64,000 nt of DNA, from assembly GCF_000372725.1 (NCBI RefSeq), contig NW_005201792.1, positions 375,440 to 439,439 of the forward strand. The letters run 5' to 3'. A model generated the notes under the pieces. It saw only the letters and a program-made list of their open reading frames with translations. It had not been told where the DNA came from and made no database searches. Positions 33,105 through 47,180 of this stretch are shown here, piece by piece; positions within the stretch are counted from its first letter, which is position 1, and each line of letters starts with the position of its first letter. A program made the position numbers and the translations under genes. Source of the stretch: Emiliania huxleyi CCMP1516 (lineage: Eukaryota; Haptophyta; Isochrysidales; Noelaerhabdaceae).

Positions 33105-34129
33105 GCCGGGGGATGATTCGGGGCTGCGCCTCGGCCTTGGATGCGTGTCTCAGCTGGTCGGCACGACTGTGCTGCGGCTGCACGGCCAGCTGCAGCAGGC
33201 GGGGCAGCGCAGGGCGGAGCCCATGACGTGTCCGAGACGTCCGCGACATGTCCGCGACATGTCCCACAGGCGGAGAGACTGGACGTCTTCAGGCGATTCC
33301 GCGCGCTGCCGAGCGGCGCGCTGCCGCGCCGACGTCGCGTACCTTCTTCTCTCAACCTCCCCTGACCCTTGCTCGGAGCCGCCCCGCAGGCGTGCTGCTT
33401 TGCACCGACATCGCGGCGCGCGGGCTCAATCTGGATGGCGTCCACTGGGTGGTGCAGTACGACCCGCCGCAGGACCACTCCGAGTACGTCCACCGTGTCG
33501 GCCGCACGGCGCGGCTCGGCCAGCAGGGCCGCGCCCTCCTCTTCCTCCAGCCGAGCGAGCGGGGCTACCTTGAGCTGCTGCAGGGCGCCGGCGTCTCGCT
33601 CGACGAGCTCAAGTTCGCGTCGGTCCAGCAGGCGCTGTGCGGCCGCAACGCCACGTCGCGCGACGTCTACATGACGGAGCTCGCCCTCCAGAAGCAGCTC
33701 GAGTCGACCGTGGCCACGGAGCCGCTGCTGCACGGCCTCGCGGCCGGCGCGTACCAGTCCTTCCTGCGCGCCTACTCTGCGCACTCCAAGGCGGAGAAGA
33801 GGGTGCTGCACGTCTCGCAGCTCCACCTCGGCCACCTCGCAAAGTCTTTTGCGCTGCAAGAGACGCCCTCGCTCATCTCGAGGCAGCAGGCCAAGCGGCG
33901 GCAGGTGGCGCCAAGCGCCGCTGCCAAGCGGCGCAAGCCGTCGCACCTGCATCAGCTCGCAGCGTACAGCGGTGGTGGCAAGGCCAAGGGGGGCGGAGGC
34001 AAGCAGGGTAGCGGAGCGGGCGGAGCGCAGCGCGCCCTGAAGGAGCAGCGGAGCACGGCTGACGGCGCGGCGCAGAGAAGGCGGGAGGCTCACAATGCAG
34101 TCTCAGAGTTTAGCGCCGCACTGGACTGA
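31197..34129 (+). CDS. DDX31: DEAD-box RNA helicase of the DDX31/Dbp7 type
   Basis: Exons 31197-31653, 31727-31810, 31895-32031, 32097-32213, 32296-33213, 33270-33315 and 33390-34129 (832 residues). Motifs in order: Q motif region [10 protein letters not shown]; Walker A SPTGSGKT (formed only when intron 1 is removed); Ia [22 protein letters not shown] and STPGRL, typical of DDX31/Dbp7; [14 protein letters not shown] (completed across intron 4); SAT (LSATLP); [25 protein letters not shown]; and HRVGRTAR. The C-terminal [19 protein letters not shown] and [12 protein letters not shown] block is the Dbp7/DDX31 extension. Dbp7 works in nucleolar 60S subunit assembly. There is a Gly/Ala-rich insert after motif III and a Gly run near 33070. 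All six introns begin with GC. The basic C-terminal tail suits nucleolar localisation. Confidence 0.92.
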
Positions 34130-34399
34130 CTGCCAGCGTCACAGGCCGGCGCAGATGAGAAGGTGTTTCGTGTTATCGTAATACGTAAAACAAAAGCCCG
34201 CGCACCGGCGTTACAACCCAAAAAAAAGCAAAAGGTCCCCTGCGGCGCAAGAAGCAGCTGCAAAAGCAAAAATGATAAACGAAAACGTGAATGATACAAT
34301 ATCGAATATGTGAGAACAATATGTGAGAGCATCTTGTCACTTGTGCAGTACGTGTACGATATATGCACGGACCGAACTGCAAGTAGCAAGAGAGCGTTC

Positions 34400-35252
34400 A
34401 CCCGACGTCCCAGCTGTTGCAGCGAGACGACGAGCTCGTCGTACGGCACGTCAAGGTAGCCACCTCCCACAAGAGTAATATAGTTAAGCTAGTGCTGCAA
34501 ATAAGCTAATGCTAATAATAGCTTAATAATAACATCATTAGGTGCCTCGCTGCTAATAATTAGATACATTATTAGGCTAACAGTTTGATAGTGTACGAAT
34601 ACTATGGAGGCGGACGCAGGAAACCGGAAGTGGCCCACACCTGCGAGTCTAAGAATGCGAAAGCGGCGCTTGACTTCTACAGAGTACGCCCACCCGGGAC
34701 TTTGCACTTGACCAATTTCCTGAGGCGGGGCGGCACCACTCCATCGGTGAGCGCTTGGCTTTGGGCGACCGCTACGCTGGTGCTTCTTGCCTCACTTTTT
34801 GAGATCGACGCCTTCGCAGCTGGCCTTGACGTAAGTGGCGTCGGCTGCACCCGCTCTCGTGCAGAAGGAGCGGATGGGTTCAAGGATGTTGTGGAAGTGC
34901 ACAGTCCCCGTCACCGAGCCGGTGAGCAGCGGCGTGTAGAAAAAATACGGCCGCGGGCTCACGATGGTGAGATCGTACTTGGCCATGTCCAGCTTGCGCA
35001 CAAAGGAGAGGCCCGCCCAGCCTGTTCCGAGGAGAACCACGCGCTTCTTCACCGCCAGAGGTTTCTCTCCGCCCCCACCAAACAGCCGCAGCGAATCAAG
35101 CTCATCATTGATCCACGCACTCGCCAAGGCGCCGCCGGCCGCCTACACCGCAGAGGCAACGCGGTTGGTTGGACTGGGTGATAGAGAGCCTGTGGAGAAT
35201 GCCGAGTGCGATCGCCAGGCCGCCGCCGCCGAGCAATGCCCGCCGCAGCATC
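34400..35252 (-). pseudogene. Truncated type II NADH dehydrogenase (NDH-2) 5' fragment
   Basis: A putative first exon starts at ATG 35252 (MLRRALLGGGGLAIALGILH, a mitochondrial-type leader). The main exon, about 35142-34796, has the FAD Rossmann motif KKRVVLLGTGWAGLSFVRKL and the NDH-2 signature VSPRPYFFYTPLL. A GTGAGG donor follows. A further exon-like piece near 34470-34420 reads GGYLDVPYDELVVSL, the next NDH-2 block. Nothing beyond that is present: the rest of the roughly 450-residue enzyme, including the NADH site, is missing before the convergent DDX31-like gene ends at 34129. The interval 34130-34600 is AT-rich, unlike its surroundings. It is most simply a gene whose 3' two thirds were lost. 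Confidence 0.68.
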
Positions 35253-35536
35253 CACTGGTATCCAAGTGCGACCTCGAGAGTGCGACACCAGGGGTGGACG
35301 GTCGAGTTCGTTGGCCACATTCACGAGAGCGGGACAGAGAGGTACTCGTACTCATGTGCGTACGTACTTTTAGCTTACTGGGAGAATCTCTCTCTCAATC
35401 TCTCTCTCATGTGTGCTAGAGATGTGTGGGCGGGCACCACTTAGACGGCACGCCGCCACAAAGGGATTTCGTGCGAATTCTTTTATAGCCGAGGAAGAAG
35501 CTGGGCGACCTCCGGCCGAGAGCTGCTTCGACCGCC

Positions 35537-36151
35537 ATGAGTGCGCTTCTCGTGAGTGCGGCGGCCAGCATGTCGTGGATGGGCGGCACGAGGAGCAGCG
35601 CGATGCGCAGGCCAAATGCGGCACCGCGCTCCGCCGTCAACATGATCTGGCATGTCTTTCCCAGGGATGGCGCTTCTGGGATGTTGAAGACCGACTATTA
35701 CGTCGACCGCGGCCACCAGCAAGCCCTTGGCCGGTACGACATGGTGGAGTTCGAGGGCCAGAAGATGAACATCGCCCCCGACCAGTGCATCGTCCACGCT
35801 GCCGAAGACGGCTCGTGCATCTACGTGTATGCGCAGGGCCAGCAGCCGACCGGCTGGCGAACGTCCCCGTACGAGCCGTGGACCTGGATGCAGCCCGGCG
35901 AGTCGGTGGCCCTGACGAACGGCCACAAGGTGAGCTTGGACTACACGGATCCGGAGAGCGCCGTCTACAAGTTTGAGCGGTCCGGTTGGGCGGAAGAGTT
36001 CGGCAGCTACAACAGCGGGACCGCTCAGCCGCAGGGCGCCGGCGGCGGGCTGCCTCCCGGCTGGACGACGGTCCAGGATCCGGCGTCTGGTCAGACCTAC
36101 TACTACAACCAGCAGACAGGCGCCTCGTCGTGGGACTTGCCAACGTACTGA
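35537..36151 (+). CDS. FHA-like and WW domain protein
   Basis: 204 residues, ATG 35537 to TGA 36149-36151, no intron. The first 40 residues are Ser/Ala/Arg-rich and could be a targeting leader. The middle (about 60-150) reads like a degenerate FHA fold: GRYDMVEFEGQKMNIAPDQC, then IVHAAEDGSCIYVYAQGQQP, WTWMQPGESVALTNGHKVSL. The C-terminus is a canonical WW domain (LPPGWTTVQDPASGQTYYYN and TGASSWDLP), which binds proline-rich peptides. FHA domains bind phosphothreonine; the usual S-x2-H/N-G-T residues are not obvious here, so phosphopeptide binding is doubtful. The role may be a small adaptor. The upstream 35.44-35.47 kb segment has a decayed R1-like word (acggcacgccgccac). Confidence 0.72.
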   Translation: MSALLVSAAASMSWMGGTRSSAMRRPNAAPRSAVNMIWHVFPRDGASGMLKTDYYVDRGHQQALGRYDMVEFEGQKMNIAPDQCIVHAAEDGSCIYVYAQGQQPTGWRTSPYEPWTWMQPGESVALTNGHKVSLDYTDPESAVYKFERSGWAEEFGSYNSGTAQPQGAGGGLPPGWTTVQDPASGQTYYYNQQTGASSWDLPTY

Positions 36152-36221
36152 ACCTTTTCTCTCTCGCGTGCAGGCCGCCCCGCGCGACAGAGGCCGCGCG
36201 CCCATGGCCACGCCGGGCCAC

Positions 36222-36285
36222 TAGCTCCAGCGGTAGAGCTAGCAGCCCCTTTCTGTCACGAATCCCTACAAATGTTTTGCAGAGA
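36222..36285 (+). other. tRNA-like A-box/B-box pair (not a functional tRNA)
   Basis: tagctccagcggtagagcta looks like a tRNA D-arm with an A box, and tcacgaatccc about 30 bases further resembles a B box. No anticodon arm or acceptor stem can be folded. It may be a tRNA relic or the head of a SINE-like repeat. Confidence 0.25.
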
Positions 36286-36315
36286 GTCAAAGACTAAACA
36301 CGCGAGTCCGTTCGC

Positions 36316-37389
36316 TCATGCCTGGCACGACTCCTCGATCCGCGTGCGAGCCTCCTGCACCTCGGCCGTTCTCGGGTGGTTGGCGCCCAGCGTGCTCTCG
36401 TAGATTTGGCACGCGGTGCGGACATGCCCTTTAGCAGGCTTGCGGTCGCCGCAGTGCTGGAGCAAGAGCGCGAGGACGTAGTGTGCCTCCCCCGCCCCGA
36501 CATGCGTGCCGCCAGTCGCCTCGCGCCGCTTGAGCGCCGCTCGAAGCATCTCGACACCCTGCGCAGCTTGCGAAGCAGATAGCGCCGGGACCGAGCGCCC
36601 CATGCCTGGCAGCAGGTATTTGTTCCAGCAGTCTACAACTTTGTCGTCCAACGCGCCCGCCGCGTCGCCTCGTTTGAGCAACGAGAAGACGTTGGCGAGC
36701 TCAAAGTATCCACCGACCGCACTGAGGTGCTCCGGCCCCTCCTCGAGGGAGCAGTGGTAGATATCGTCGGCAAGCTGGCGCAGAGCCTCGTCGTACCTCC
36801 CTTGTGAGGCGTAGAGCTTGCCAAACGAGCGTCGAAGCCGCGATCGTAGCGCGTTTGAGGCGCGAGCACGGGCCAGGAGAGCCCAGTTCGCTGCTGTCAG
36901 GGTGTCCTCCGCCAGCTGGGGGTACTTTGCGGCGACATACGCATCAGAGAGGCACAGCCGTGCCGGGACTGCCTCGAGAGACCCCTCTCCGTGGATGGCG
37001 TCGGCGAGCTTCACCGCAAACTGCGCTGCGGGCACGGCAAGCAGAGGCGACCCCTCTGCCAGGTGCTGCATTGCATCGTCAGCGCAGAGGGCGGACAGCG
37101 AGGCCTTGCACTCCCTGACCGCACGGGTGCGCTCCTCGCGCTCGACGGCGGAGCCCACGCTCTTTGCAGGCACCATGATGAACGCGAGCTGGTCCACGTA
37201 GCGGCACAGGCTCCCGGTCCACGCGTTGGTCGCGGTGTCATGGTCCTCAAAGTAGAGCGTTAACGGGCGGCCATCGGCCGCGTTGTTGGTCACCGCCAGT
37301 GCTACGCTGGCTCGACGCCCTGTCAGCTCGCACAGAGGCGCGTCGCGATGCTGAAGCGCGTTCACCTTGCTCAGGCTACAGCCATGCAT
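36316..37389 (-). CDS. ZMYND12-like tetratricopeptide protein without MYND finger
   Basis: 357 residues from ATG 37389; the frame is open further upstream without another ATG. The helical-repeat core closely follows animal ZMYND12: VPARLCLSDAYVAAKYPQLA, LTAANWALLARA, GKLYASQGRYDEALRQLADD, IYHCSL, then VGGYFELANVFSLLKRGD and a C-terminal TPR-type EAHYVLALLLQHCGD...CQIYESTLGANHPRTAEVQE. ZMYND12 acts with TTC29 in axonemal function in animals, so a flagellar role is a reasonable inference in an alga with motile stages. The N-terminal zinc finger of the animal protein is absent from this frame; it may be in an unseen upstream exon or truly lost. No intron was detected. Confidence 0.72.
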   Translation of the reverse strand: MHGCSLSKVNALQHRDAPLCELTGRRASVALAVTNNAADGRPLTLYFEDHDTATNAWTGSLCRYVDQLAFIMVPAKSVGSAVEREERTRAVRECKASLSALCADDAMQHLAEGSPLLAVPAAQFAVKLADAIHGEGSLEAVPARLCLSDAYVAAKYPQLAEDTLTAANWALLARARASNALRSRLRRSFGKLYASQGRYDEALRQLADDIYHCSLEEGPEHLSAVGGYFELANVFSLLKRGDAAGALDDKVVDCWNKYLLPGMGRSVPALSASQAAQGVEMLRAALKRREATGGTHVGAGEAHYVLALLLQHCGDRKPAKGHVRTACQIYESTLGANHPRTAEVQEARTRIEESCQA

Positions 37390-37437
37390 GATGTTGTGTG
37401 TAACAGACCGTCCCGGGCGTGAAAAAAAAGCAACAAA

Positions 37438-37496
37438 GAACAGGGCTCCAGGCCCCAAATTACGTGTGAGTGTTAGAGTTGTTTGGTATTGCTAAA
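37438..37496 (+). repeat. 60-bp repeat shared with the 53.6-kb insertion
   Basis: gaacagggctccaggcccca through ttggtattgctaaaaa is almost identical to 53689-53750, the 3' part of the 143-bp insertion in arm B. Here it lies in the upstream region of the ZMYND12-like gene. Confidence 0.8.
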
Positions 37497-37905
37497 AAAA
37501 AGGGGGAAAGGTACTCCAAGTGCTCCAAGATAAGAAACGGCTCGCGAGGTGGGTGCTAGTATGAGCCCGCTGAGGCGCAGTGCTCTTGCAGAGGCTGTCA
37601 GGCTTGTGTGACTTGTGTGATCCGGCATCCATCCACGAGGTTGGGAGACTTCTCCCACTCTGTGGGCTTCGCTAGTTGTGTGGCTAGAGGTGCGCCAGCC
37701 TAAGAAAAAGAAAGCAGACCGCTGGAGAGGAATGAAAAACGGCGCACGTCCAGCACTTCTAGAGGTTTTAATAATCCCCCCGAGAAAAAAAATGAGAGCG
37801 ATATGCGATGTCTGCCTTGCGTTTGTTCATAGGCTAACCTCGAAAAAAATCTTTGTCGTGCTCGCGACAGGACGCTGCTCTCGCTCGAGCACGCAAACAC
37901 CGGAC

Positions 37906-42104
<4,199 letters not shown>

Positions 42105-42484
42105 AGCCGCCGCAGCAGCGCCTCAAGGTGCCGGTGGCGGCCAGCGCAGGTGCACGGCTGTGTACGGTACATATTCCTAGTCTCTCGCGTGGCCGGCACG
42201 CGCTTCGAGTTCGGGGACACGGTTGGGCTCTCGTACTACGCACTCTCTCCTCTTGAATGATACGGTTCGGACGGTTATGCTGCGCCCATGATGCGGCTCC
42301 CCGTTGTTATTTAGCTGGGGTGCCCTTTCCCGCTTGTTCACACAAAAACACCGGACGCCGAGATAGACCTATTCTCGAGTCAACCCCGGCCCAAGCGCTT
42401 GTTCACGCGCTCCGCGAGTGAACGGCGCCGTGATTGTCGGCTTGGAGAAGCACGGACTGACTGTTCCCGCGCGGTGAGCGGGCG
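42105..42484. other. Intergenic interval
   Basis: The 3' flank of the WW-FF gene and 5' flank of the U-box gene. No coding sequence recognised. Confidence 0.4.
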
Positions 42485-43201
42485 ATGCGCCGTCAGCCCC
42501 CCCCAACCTCACCACCGCGCCCCCGGGCGCAGACGCCGCCGGACGACGCTGCCTTTCGCGCCAGTGCAGCCGGCTCCCGCTCGGTCAGTCCGCTGCAGCG
42601 TTTGCGCGTGCGTGCCGCGAGCCGCAGCAGTCCGCTTGCACCCCGTCCGGTCCGCCTCGCTCCCGCCCGCGCGGCGGTGACGCCCGACAAGGGCATCTTC
42701 AAGAAGCTGTCGCCCAAGACCGTCGCGGCGGGATACGAAGCGGCAGGGCGGTTGCAGCGAAGCCGCCTCCTCGAGGCCCGCCTCCTCGAGGCCCGCGCGC
42801 CAGAGTGCCTCCTCCGACCTTTGTGCAACATCTCCCTGGAGCTGCCGACGGACCCTGTCGTCGCCTGCGACGGCCACGTCTATGAGCGCTCCGCAATCAG
42901 CGAGTGGATCGGACGGAGCGCCGTCCTGGGCGCCGACCCCGTCTCCCCCGTGAGCGGCGAGCGCATGGCGTCCGGCCCTCTCGCAACCTCCTTCCAGACG
43001 CGCGAGCGGATCGAGGACCTCGTCCGCATCGCATCGAGGGGCCCCGCCGCCGACTCGCCCCTCGAGAACTCGCCCCTCGAGAAGCGATGGCTCGCTCGGC
43101 AGCAAGCGGACGCCGAGGCGGCCGAAGCTGCACGCATTCTCCAAAATGTGACCGGCGCCGCAGCGCTCGGCCGACTAGGCCCGCGATCACATCATTGTTG
43201 A
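42485..43201 (+). CDS. U-box E3 ubiquitin ligase-type protein
   Basis: 238 residues, ATG 42485, TGA 43199-43201, no intron. The N-terminal 60 residues are Pro/Arg-rich. The U-box lies at about residues 112-180: LLRPLCNISLELPTDPVVAC, DGHVYERSAISEWI, then DPVSPVSGERM and a TRERIEDLV helix, matching the U-box pattern of CPI...DPV...GHTYER..I..W....SP.T. There is no ARM or TPR region, so substrate choice must come from the short N-terminus or from partners. The C-terminus is an Ala/Glu-rich helix. Confidence 0.82.
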   Translation: MRRQPPPTSPPRPRAQTPPDDAAFRASAAGSRSVSPLQRLRVRAASRSSPLAPRPVRLAPARAAVTPDKGIFKKLSPKTVAAGYEAAGRLQRSRLLEARLLEARAPECLLRPLCNISLELPTDPVVACDGHVYERSAISEWIGRSAVLGADPVSPVSGERMASGPLATSFQTRERIEDLVRIASRGPAADSPLENSPLEKRWLARQQADAEAAEAARILQNVTGAAALGRLGPRSHHC

Positions 43202-44088
43202 ATTGTTGCATCTGTATTGATACGTGATCATTCTTCCTCTCCTAGGCCCGTGCCTCGCTGTGCGAGCGACGCTCGGCGCACGCCCCGCCTCCGACACCAG
43301 CCGCGACGGGCCGGGAGGGGGGTCGATCTTGCCCTCGTCCTAACGCGCATCTACTTTCGCCGTGGCGCGCGATGAGAGGGCGCGAATACACCGTATCAGA
43401 CGCTCGGATGCCGTACTCACCGACACGCCCTGACAAACAAGCACGTGTTCTGTAGGCATCGATGCTCCCCACAGTGTAACGCGGTGGACTTCGGCGATGC
43501 GGATCACTTTGCTCACGTTGTGCATCTTACTCGCGCGGCCCCCCTCGCAGTCTTGCCGCCGGCTAGGCCGCTGGCCGCAGCGCGGCGATGACCGTCTCGC
43601 TCCAGATGTCGCTCGTTGCGGCGCCGTGAGCGCCGGGGGGGGGGGGGGGGGTGCCGAATTTTCTCTCCGTTCGGATTGTGGAGTTTCTCTCACGCTCTGC
43701 GGCTTAGGCCGCGCGTGGGGGTGTAGTCTGTAGAATCAGTGTAGTCCAGAGGCGGCCTAATCTATGAATAAAATAAACGTTGCTGTTACGATACCCCCCC
43801 CCCCCTCCCGCACGTATGCGTGAGCTTTTTGTTGCAAGGCCTCGATCGGCCCTCGGCGGCCTCGCGCACACATATATGTGTCTTTAAGTTTTTCGTCCTG
43901 GCATTCGATATACACTTTGTCTTGTATAATGAGAGACTTACCCGCGCGCCTATCTGTGCTCTCTCTCTCTCTCTCTCTCTGTGTGGCTATTCTACACAAG
44001 TTCTACTACCGTCTGCCAAGGCCGTGGGTCCGTGCCGCTGGAGAGGACGTTTGAGCGTGTCGTGTGGCTCCGGTGTTCCAGTACCCTA
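43202..44088. other. Gene-free interval with homopolymers
   Basis: Contains a G run (about 43636-43651), a C run (about 43793-43806) and a (CT)n tract (about 43959-43981). No gene recognised; probably the two 3' flanks of convergent genes. Confidence 0.5.
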
Positions 44089-45276
44089 CTACTTCCAGCG
44101 CCTCCCCTCGGCCTGCTTGCGCAAGTTCTTGCGCAGCGTCTCCAGGTTGGCGCACGCCTCCTTGGCCGAGACCTCCGCCGTCGCGCGCAGCGCGTAGCTC
44201 TTGTCGCGACGCCTCCTCTTGGCCACCAGGATGAACTCTGCGATCTTGTCAACGACTGCGCGCGCCACTGCGGCGCGAAAGGTGCCTCCCCGCTCCTCCA
44301 CGAGCCTCTTGAGGTTATCCTCGCCAAGGGCGTACCTCTCCACCTCGCGCCTCACCTCTCGCTCCAGGCCCTGCGCACGCCGCAACGCCTCGCGCAAGGG
44401 AAGGGGGCCGCTCGCAAGCGCGCCAGTCGAGGAGCCGTTTGCAGGGGCTTGCGAGCCACACCTCGCCGCACGAGCGGCCACCGCGGTGTCAGACACCGTC
44501 TCTCCGCCTTCAGCCGGGGCCGCCTCGAGCTGAATCACCCCCGGAGCAGAGGTGGAGGCGCCCCCATGTGCGGGGGCAGGTGACACGGTGAGGCCCTCGG
44601 GCCTCTCCCGGGGAGGAGGCGGGGCCTGGTGGGAGGGCTCCAGGGGCGAAGAAGGCTGCTCGGGCTCAGAGCGGAGCGGAGAGATTGAGACACAAGCTGC
44701 CGCACGACTTATACAACCCTGCGCCGGCCGCGAACGCGCCCTCGCCGGCGCCCTCGTGGGCTGAGGGTGTAGCCGCTCATGCTCGGTCAACGCAGCTGAG
44801 GTGAGGCCACCGACGTGGAGTCGCTTCGTCGGAGCCGCTGCGCTGCTCGCGCTTGGGCTTGGAGGATCCCTGGCCCCATCGCGCGTGAGCGGGCTTGCGC
44901 TGCGGCTGCGGCTGCGGCTGCGGCTGCGGCTGCGGCTGCCGCCTTTGGCTCCGCGGCAAATGTTCTCGTGCGCGCGCTCTCCGTGGCTTCGGCTGCTGCT
45001 CTGGCTGCTCGAGTGCGGGATCGGCACATGGCTGCTGCGATAGCAGTCCGAGGATGGGTTGTCGTGCGAAGCTGTTGCTGCCTTGAGCACTGCTACCGCC
45101 TCGGCAACCATCGTGGAGCGGCGCTCGGGAGAGGCGATGAGAGAGCGCACCGCGTCCGCGTCGAGCTGCAGCAGCATGCCAGTGACCTTGGCGGGATCGT
45201 CGCACTGCGCCTCTGAATATATGAGCTCGTAGAGTGACTCGCCGAGCGCGTACACTTGGTCGGCGAGGACCGGCAT
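44089..45276 (-). CDS. MLLE (PABC) domain protein with RS repeats
   Basis: 395 residues from ATG 45276; the frame is open upstream only from GTG. An MLLE domain, the peptide-binding fold of poly(A)-binding protein C-termini, opens the protein: QVYALGESLYELIYSEAQCD, then VTGMLLQLDADAVRSLIASP and VAEAVAVLKAA. The key KITGMLLEM-like core is conserved as KVTGMLLQL. A run of (SR)n follows (GSRSRSRSRSRSRSRS), then a Ser/Pro-rich linker and a basic helical C-terminus (LREALRRAQGLEREVRREVE, VAKRRRRDKSY). MLLE domains bind PAM2 peptides in translation and mRNA decay factors. There are no RRMs, so it is not a full PABP. An mRNA-binding adaptor is likely. No introns. Confidence 0.78.
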   Translation of the reverse strand: MPVLADQVYALGESLYELIYSEAQCDDPAKVTGMLLQLDADAVRSLIASPERRSTMVAEAVAVLKAATASHDNPSSDCYRSSHVPIPHSSSQSSSRSHGERAHENICRGAKGGSRSRSRSRSRSRSASPLTRDGARDPPSPSASSAAAPTKRLHVGGLTSAALTEHERLHPQPTRAPARARSRPAQGCISRAAACVSISPLRSEPEQPSSPLEPSHQAPPPPRERPEGLTVSPAPAHGGASTSAPGVIQLEAAPAEGGETVSDTAVAARAARCGSQAPANGSSTGALASGPLPLREALRRAQGLEREVRREVERYALGEDNLKRLVEERGGTFRAAVARAVVDKIAEFILVAKRRRRDKSYALRATAEVSAKEACANLETLRKNLRKQAEGRRWK

Positions 45277-45450
45277 CTTGCCCGATTCTATTGCTCCGGT
45301 CAAGCTCGTGCGCAAGCGAACCCACCCCGAGAGTTGCTGGGAGGTGTGATGCAGCGACACTGAACGTGGCTGTTTCGGGCCACGGCAGCGAACTCGTGCG
45401 TCCCCGATGATGCGTGAATTTGATGAAATTTCCCATTTTCCGCGCCATCC

Positions 45451-45487
45451 TCGATCGCCGTGCAAAGCTCGCTTCCGAGCTCTCACG
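45451..45487 (+). repeat. Third copy of the inverted-duplication inner-end word
   Basis: tcgatcgccgtgcaaagctc plus 16 further bases matches the inner ends of arms A (31075-31111) and B (51517-51552). This copy lies about 180 bases upstream of the first unrecognised gene and has none of the rest of the arm. Confidence 0.8.
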
Positions 45488-45665
45488 CCGCGCGTAGGGC
45501 CCTTGGCCCTTAGGGGCCTAGAGAACACAACCCCCTCCCTTTTCTCGAGAGAGAGAGGAATTTTGATACTCGAGTAAGGGGACTTCTTCTAACCCTATAA
45601 GTCCCACCGCCACCAGTTTCCGACCGTCCCACCGATTCGGTCGTTTGCACCACCAGCTCCGCCCA

Positions 45666-47067
45666 ATGGCCAAGCGACGGCTGAACCCGGACGAGATTCG
45701 AGCAGCCGTGGAGGCGGGACCGCCCCCCCACTCAGTCAACTACGAGACCGACAAAAAATGGCATGCCGAGCAGAATCGCTGGCTCGCCAAATGGACCGAA
45801 CGCCGGCTCCCCCCCGACAGCGGCGACAGCGGGAGCAGCCGGCGGGACCAGTGGCGCGATCGAAAGCAGCAGCATGCACGGCTGCTGCGGGCGGCGGAGA
45901 AGGAGCCATCTGCCTCCCTGAAGCGCCAGCGCAAGGCCGCAGCGACACCTGCCGTGACACATAGCGACCGTGTGCACGCTGGCCCGCCACGGCTCAAGAG
46001 GCCAAAGCCGCCGCCGGAAGGTGGCGACCAGCAGGCGTACGAGCTCGCCATGGGCATGTATGGTATTGCTCGCGACACCAGGCGCAAGATGTCGAGGCGG
46101 ACCAAGAGCGAAGACGCCGAGCGCAAGAGGGATGCGCGAGCGATCACGGCGATGATGGCAAGTGCGAGCATTGGTTCGGCGACTACACAGAGCGCCGCTG
46201 CTGGAGCTGCCGGCACCACCTCCAGCCAGATGGTTCCTGAAGCAGGCATGCCGGGGGTGGCTTTGCCTCCCATCCCTCCCCGCCCCACCCACCATCACCA
46301 CACAAGGCTTCCCCGTGGTAGGGCCGCAGGCAGTCAAGGCCGCCAAGGAGCGAATGGAGAGGGAGCGCGAGCGGTCGCAGCGGCGGCGTGACGTGGCCAA
46401 GCTCACGGTGACAAGCTATTATGAGGAGCGCATGCGGATTCGGCGGCTCGATGAGCAGGTGGCGCTGCTCAAGGCCGTCGATGAGGCGCTGCGAGATTCT
46501 GACTATTGGCGGACCACTGGCTTCTTTAGCAGCGTGCGAGGGGATAACTACTATGACCATTGGCTGTGCCTCGCAATCAAGGAGTGGGCCGCTTCGCATG
46601 AGCCAGATGGCTCCCAGCAGTGGGAAAGCGCACTGATGGCGGTGGCGGTCGAGTCCGCTACACGACGCGGCTGTGGGACTGGAGCATCAGCCACCGGGTT
46701 TCGGCGCATCGGTGCACTGGCCACGCTGCGGTGGCTGCTGCCCAGCCTGAGCTTCAAGCCCATACCCGGCTCACTTGACCCTGACCCTGTCTTGGGCGTG
46801 CAGCAACGCGCTGCAGCAGGCTACTGCGTGTGCGGGTGCGTCCTGGAGCCTTTTGAGCCGCTCTCTCAGGAGGATCTCGCGCTTGGCGGCCCACCCACGG
46901 ACGAGTGCAACACACCCGCCAGCGGACTGGTGCCCTTTTGCAGAGTGCACGGCCGGCGTAAACGTTACAGGCTGCCGGATAGATTGATCCAGAAGATGCA
47001 AGAGTACAATGTGGCACGGCAAAGACGGCAAGACCTGAGCATGTTTGGTGTGTTGCCGCAATTTTAA
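45666..47067 (+). CDS. Unrecognised two-exon protein with Cys-rich C-terminus
   Basis: Exons 45666-46245 and 46307-47067 (446 residues). The intron has a GC donor and joins two frames that are each open over the whole length. I do not recognise the family. The N-terminus is basic (MAKRRLNPDEIRAAVEAG) and looks nuclear. There is a Lys/Arg/Glu-rich helical middle (AVKAAKERMERERERSQRRR), then a globular region (VTSYYEERMRIRRLDEQVAL, DYWRTTGFFSSVRGDNYYDH) and a C-terminus with CVCGCVLEP...DECNTP...CRVHGRRKR that could bind zinc. GC content is lower than in the neighbours. The next gene in the same direction also has CxC motifs, so the two may form one functional pair or one transferred block. Confidence 0.6.
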
Positions 47068-47180
47068 CGAAGGCCTTTTCTTTGTGCAAAATTCCCGTAG
47101 AAAAATTCTTTTTACGAGGACGGGCGGATCGCTCCGTCGTCGGATCCGGATTGCGATTGCCCCTCGCTTGGCGGTGCAAA

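Noticed and set aside
36222-36285. tRNA gene
   Set aside because: D-arm and a weak B box only; no anticodon stem or acceptor stem. Kept only as a tRNA-like relic.
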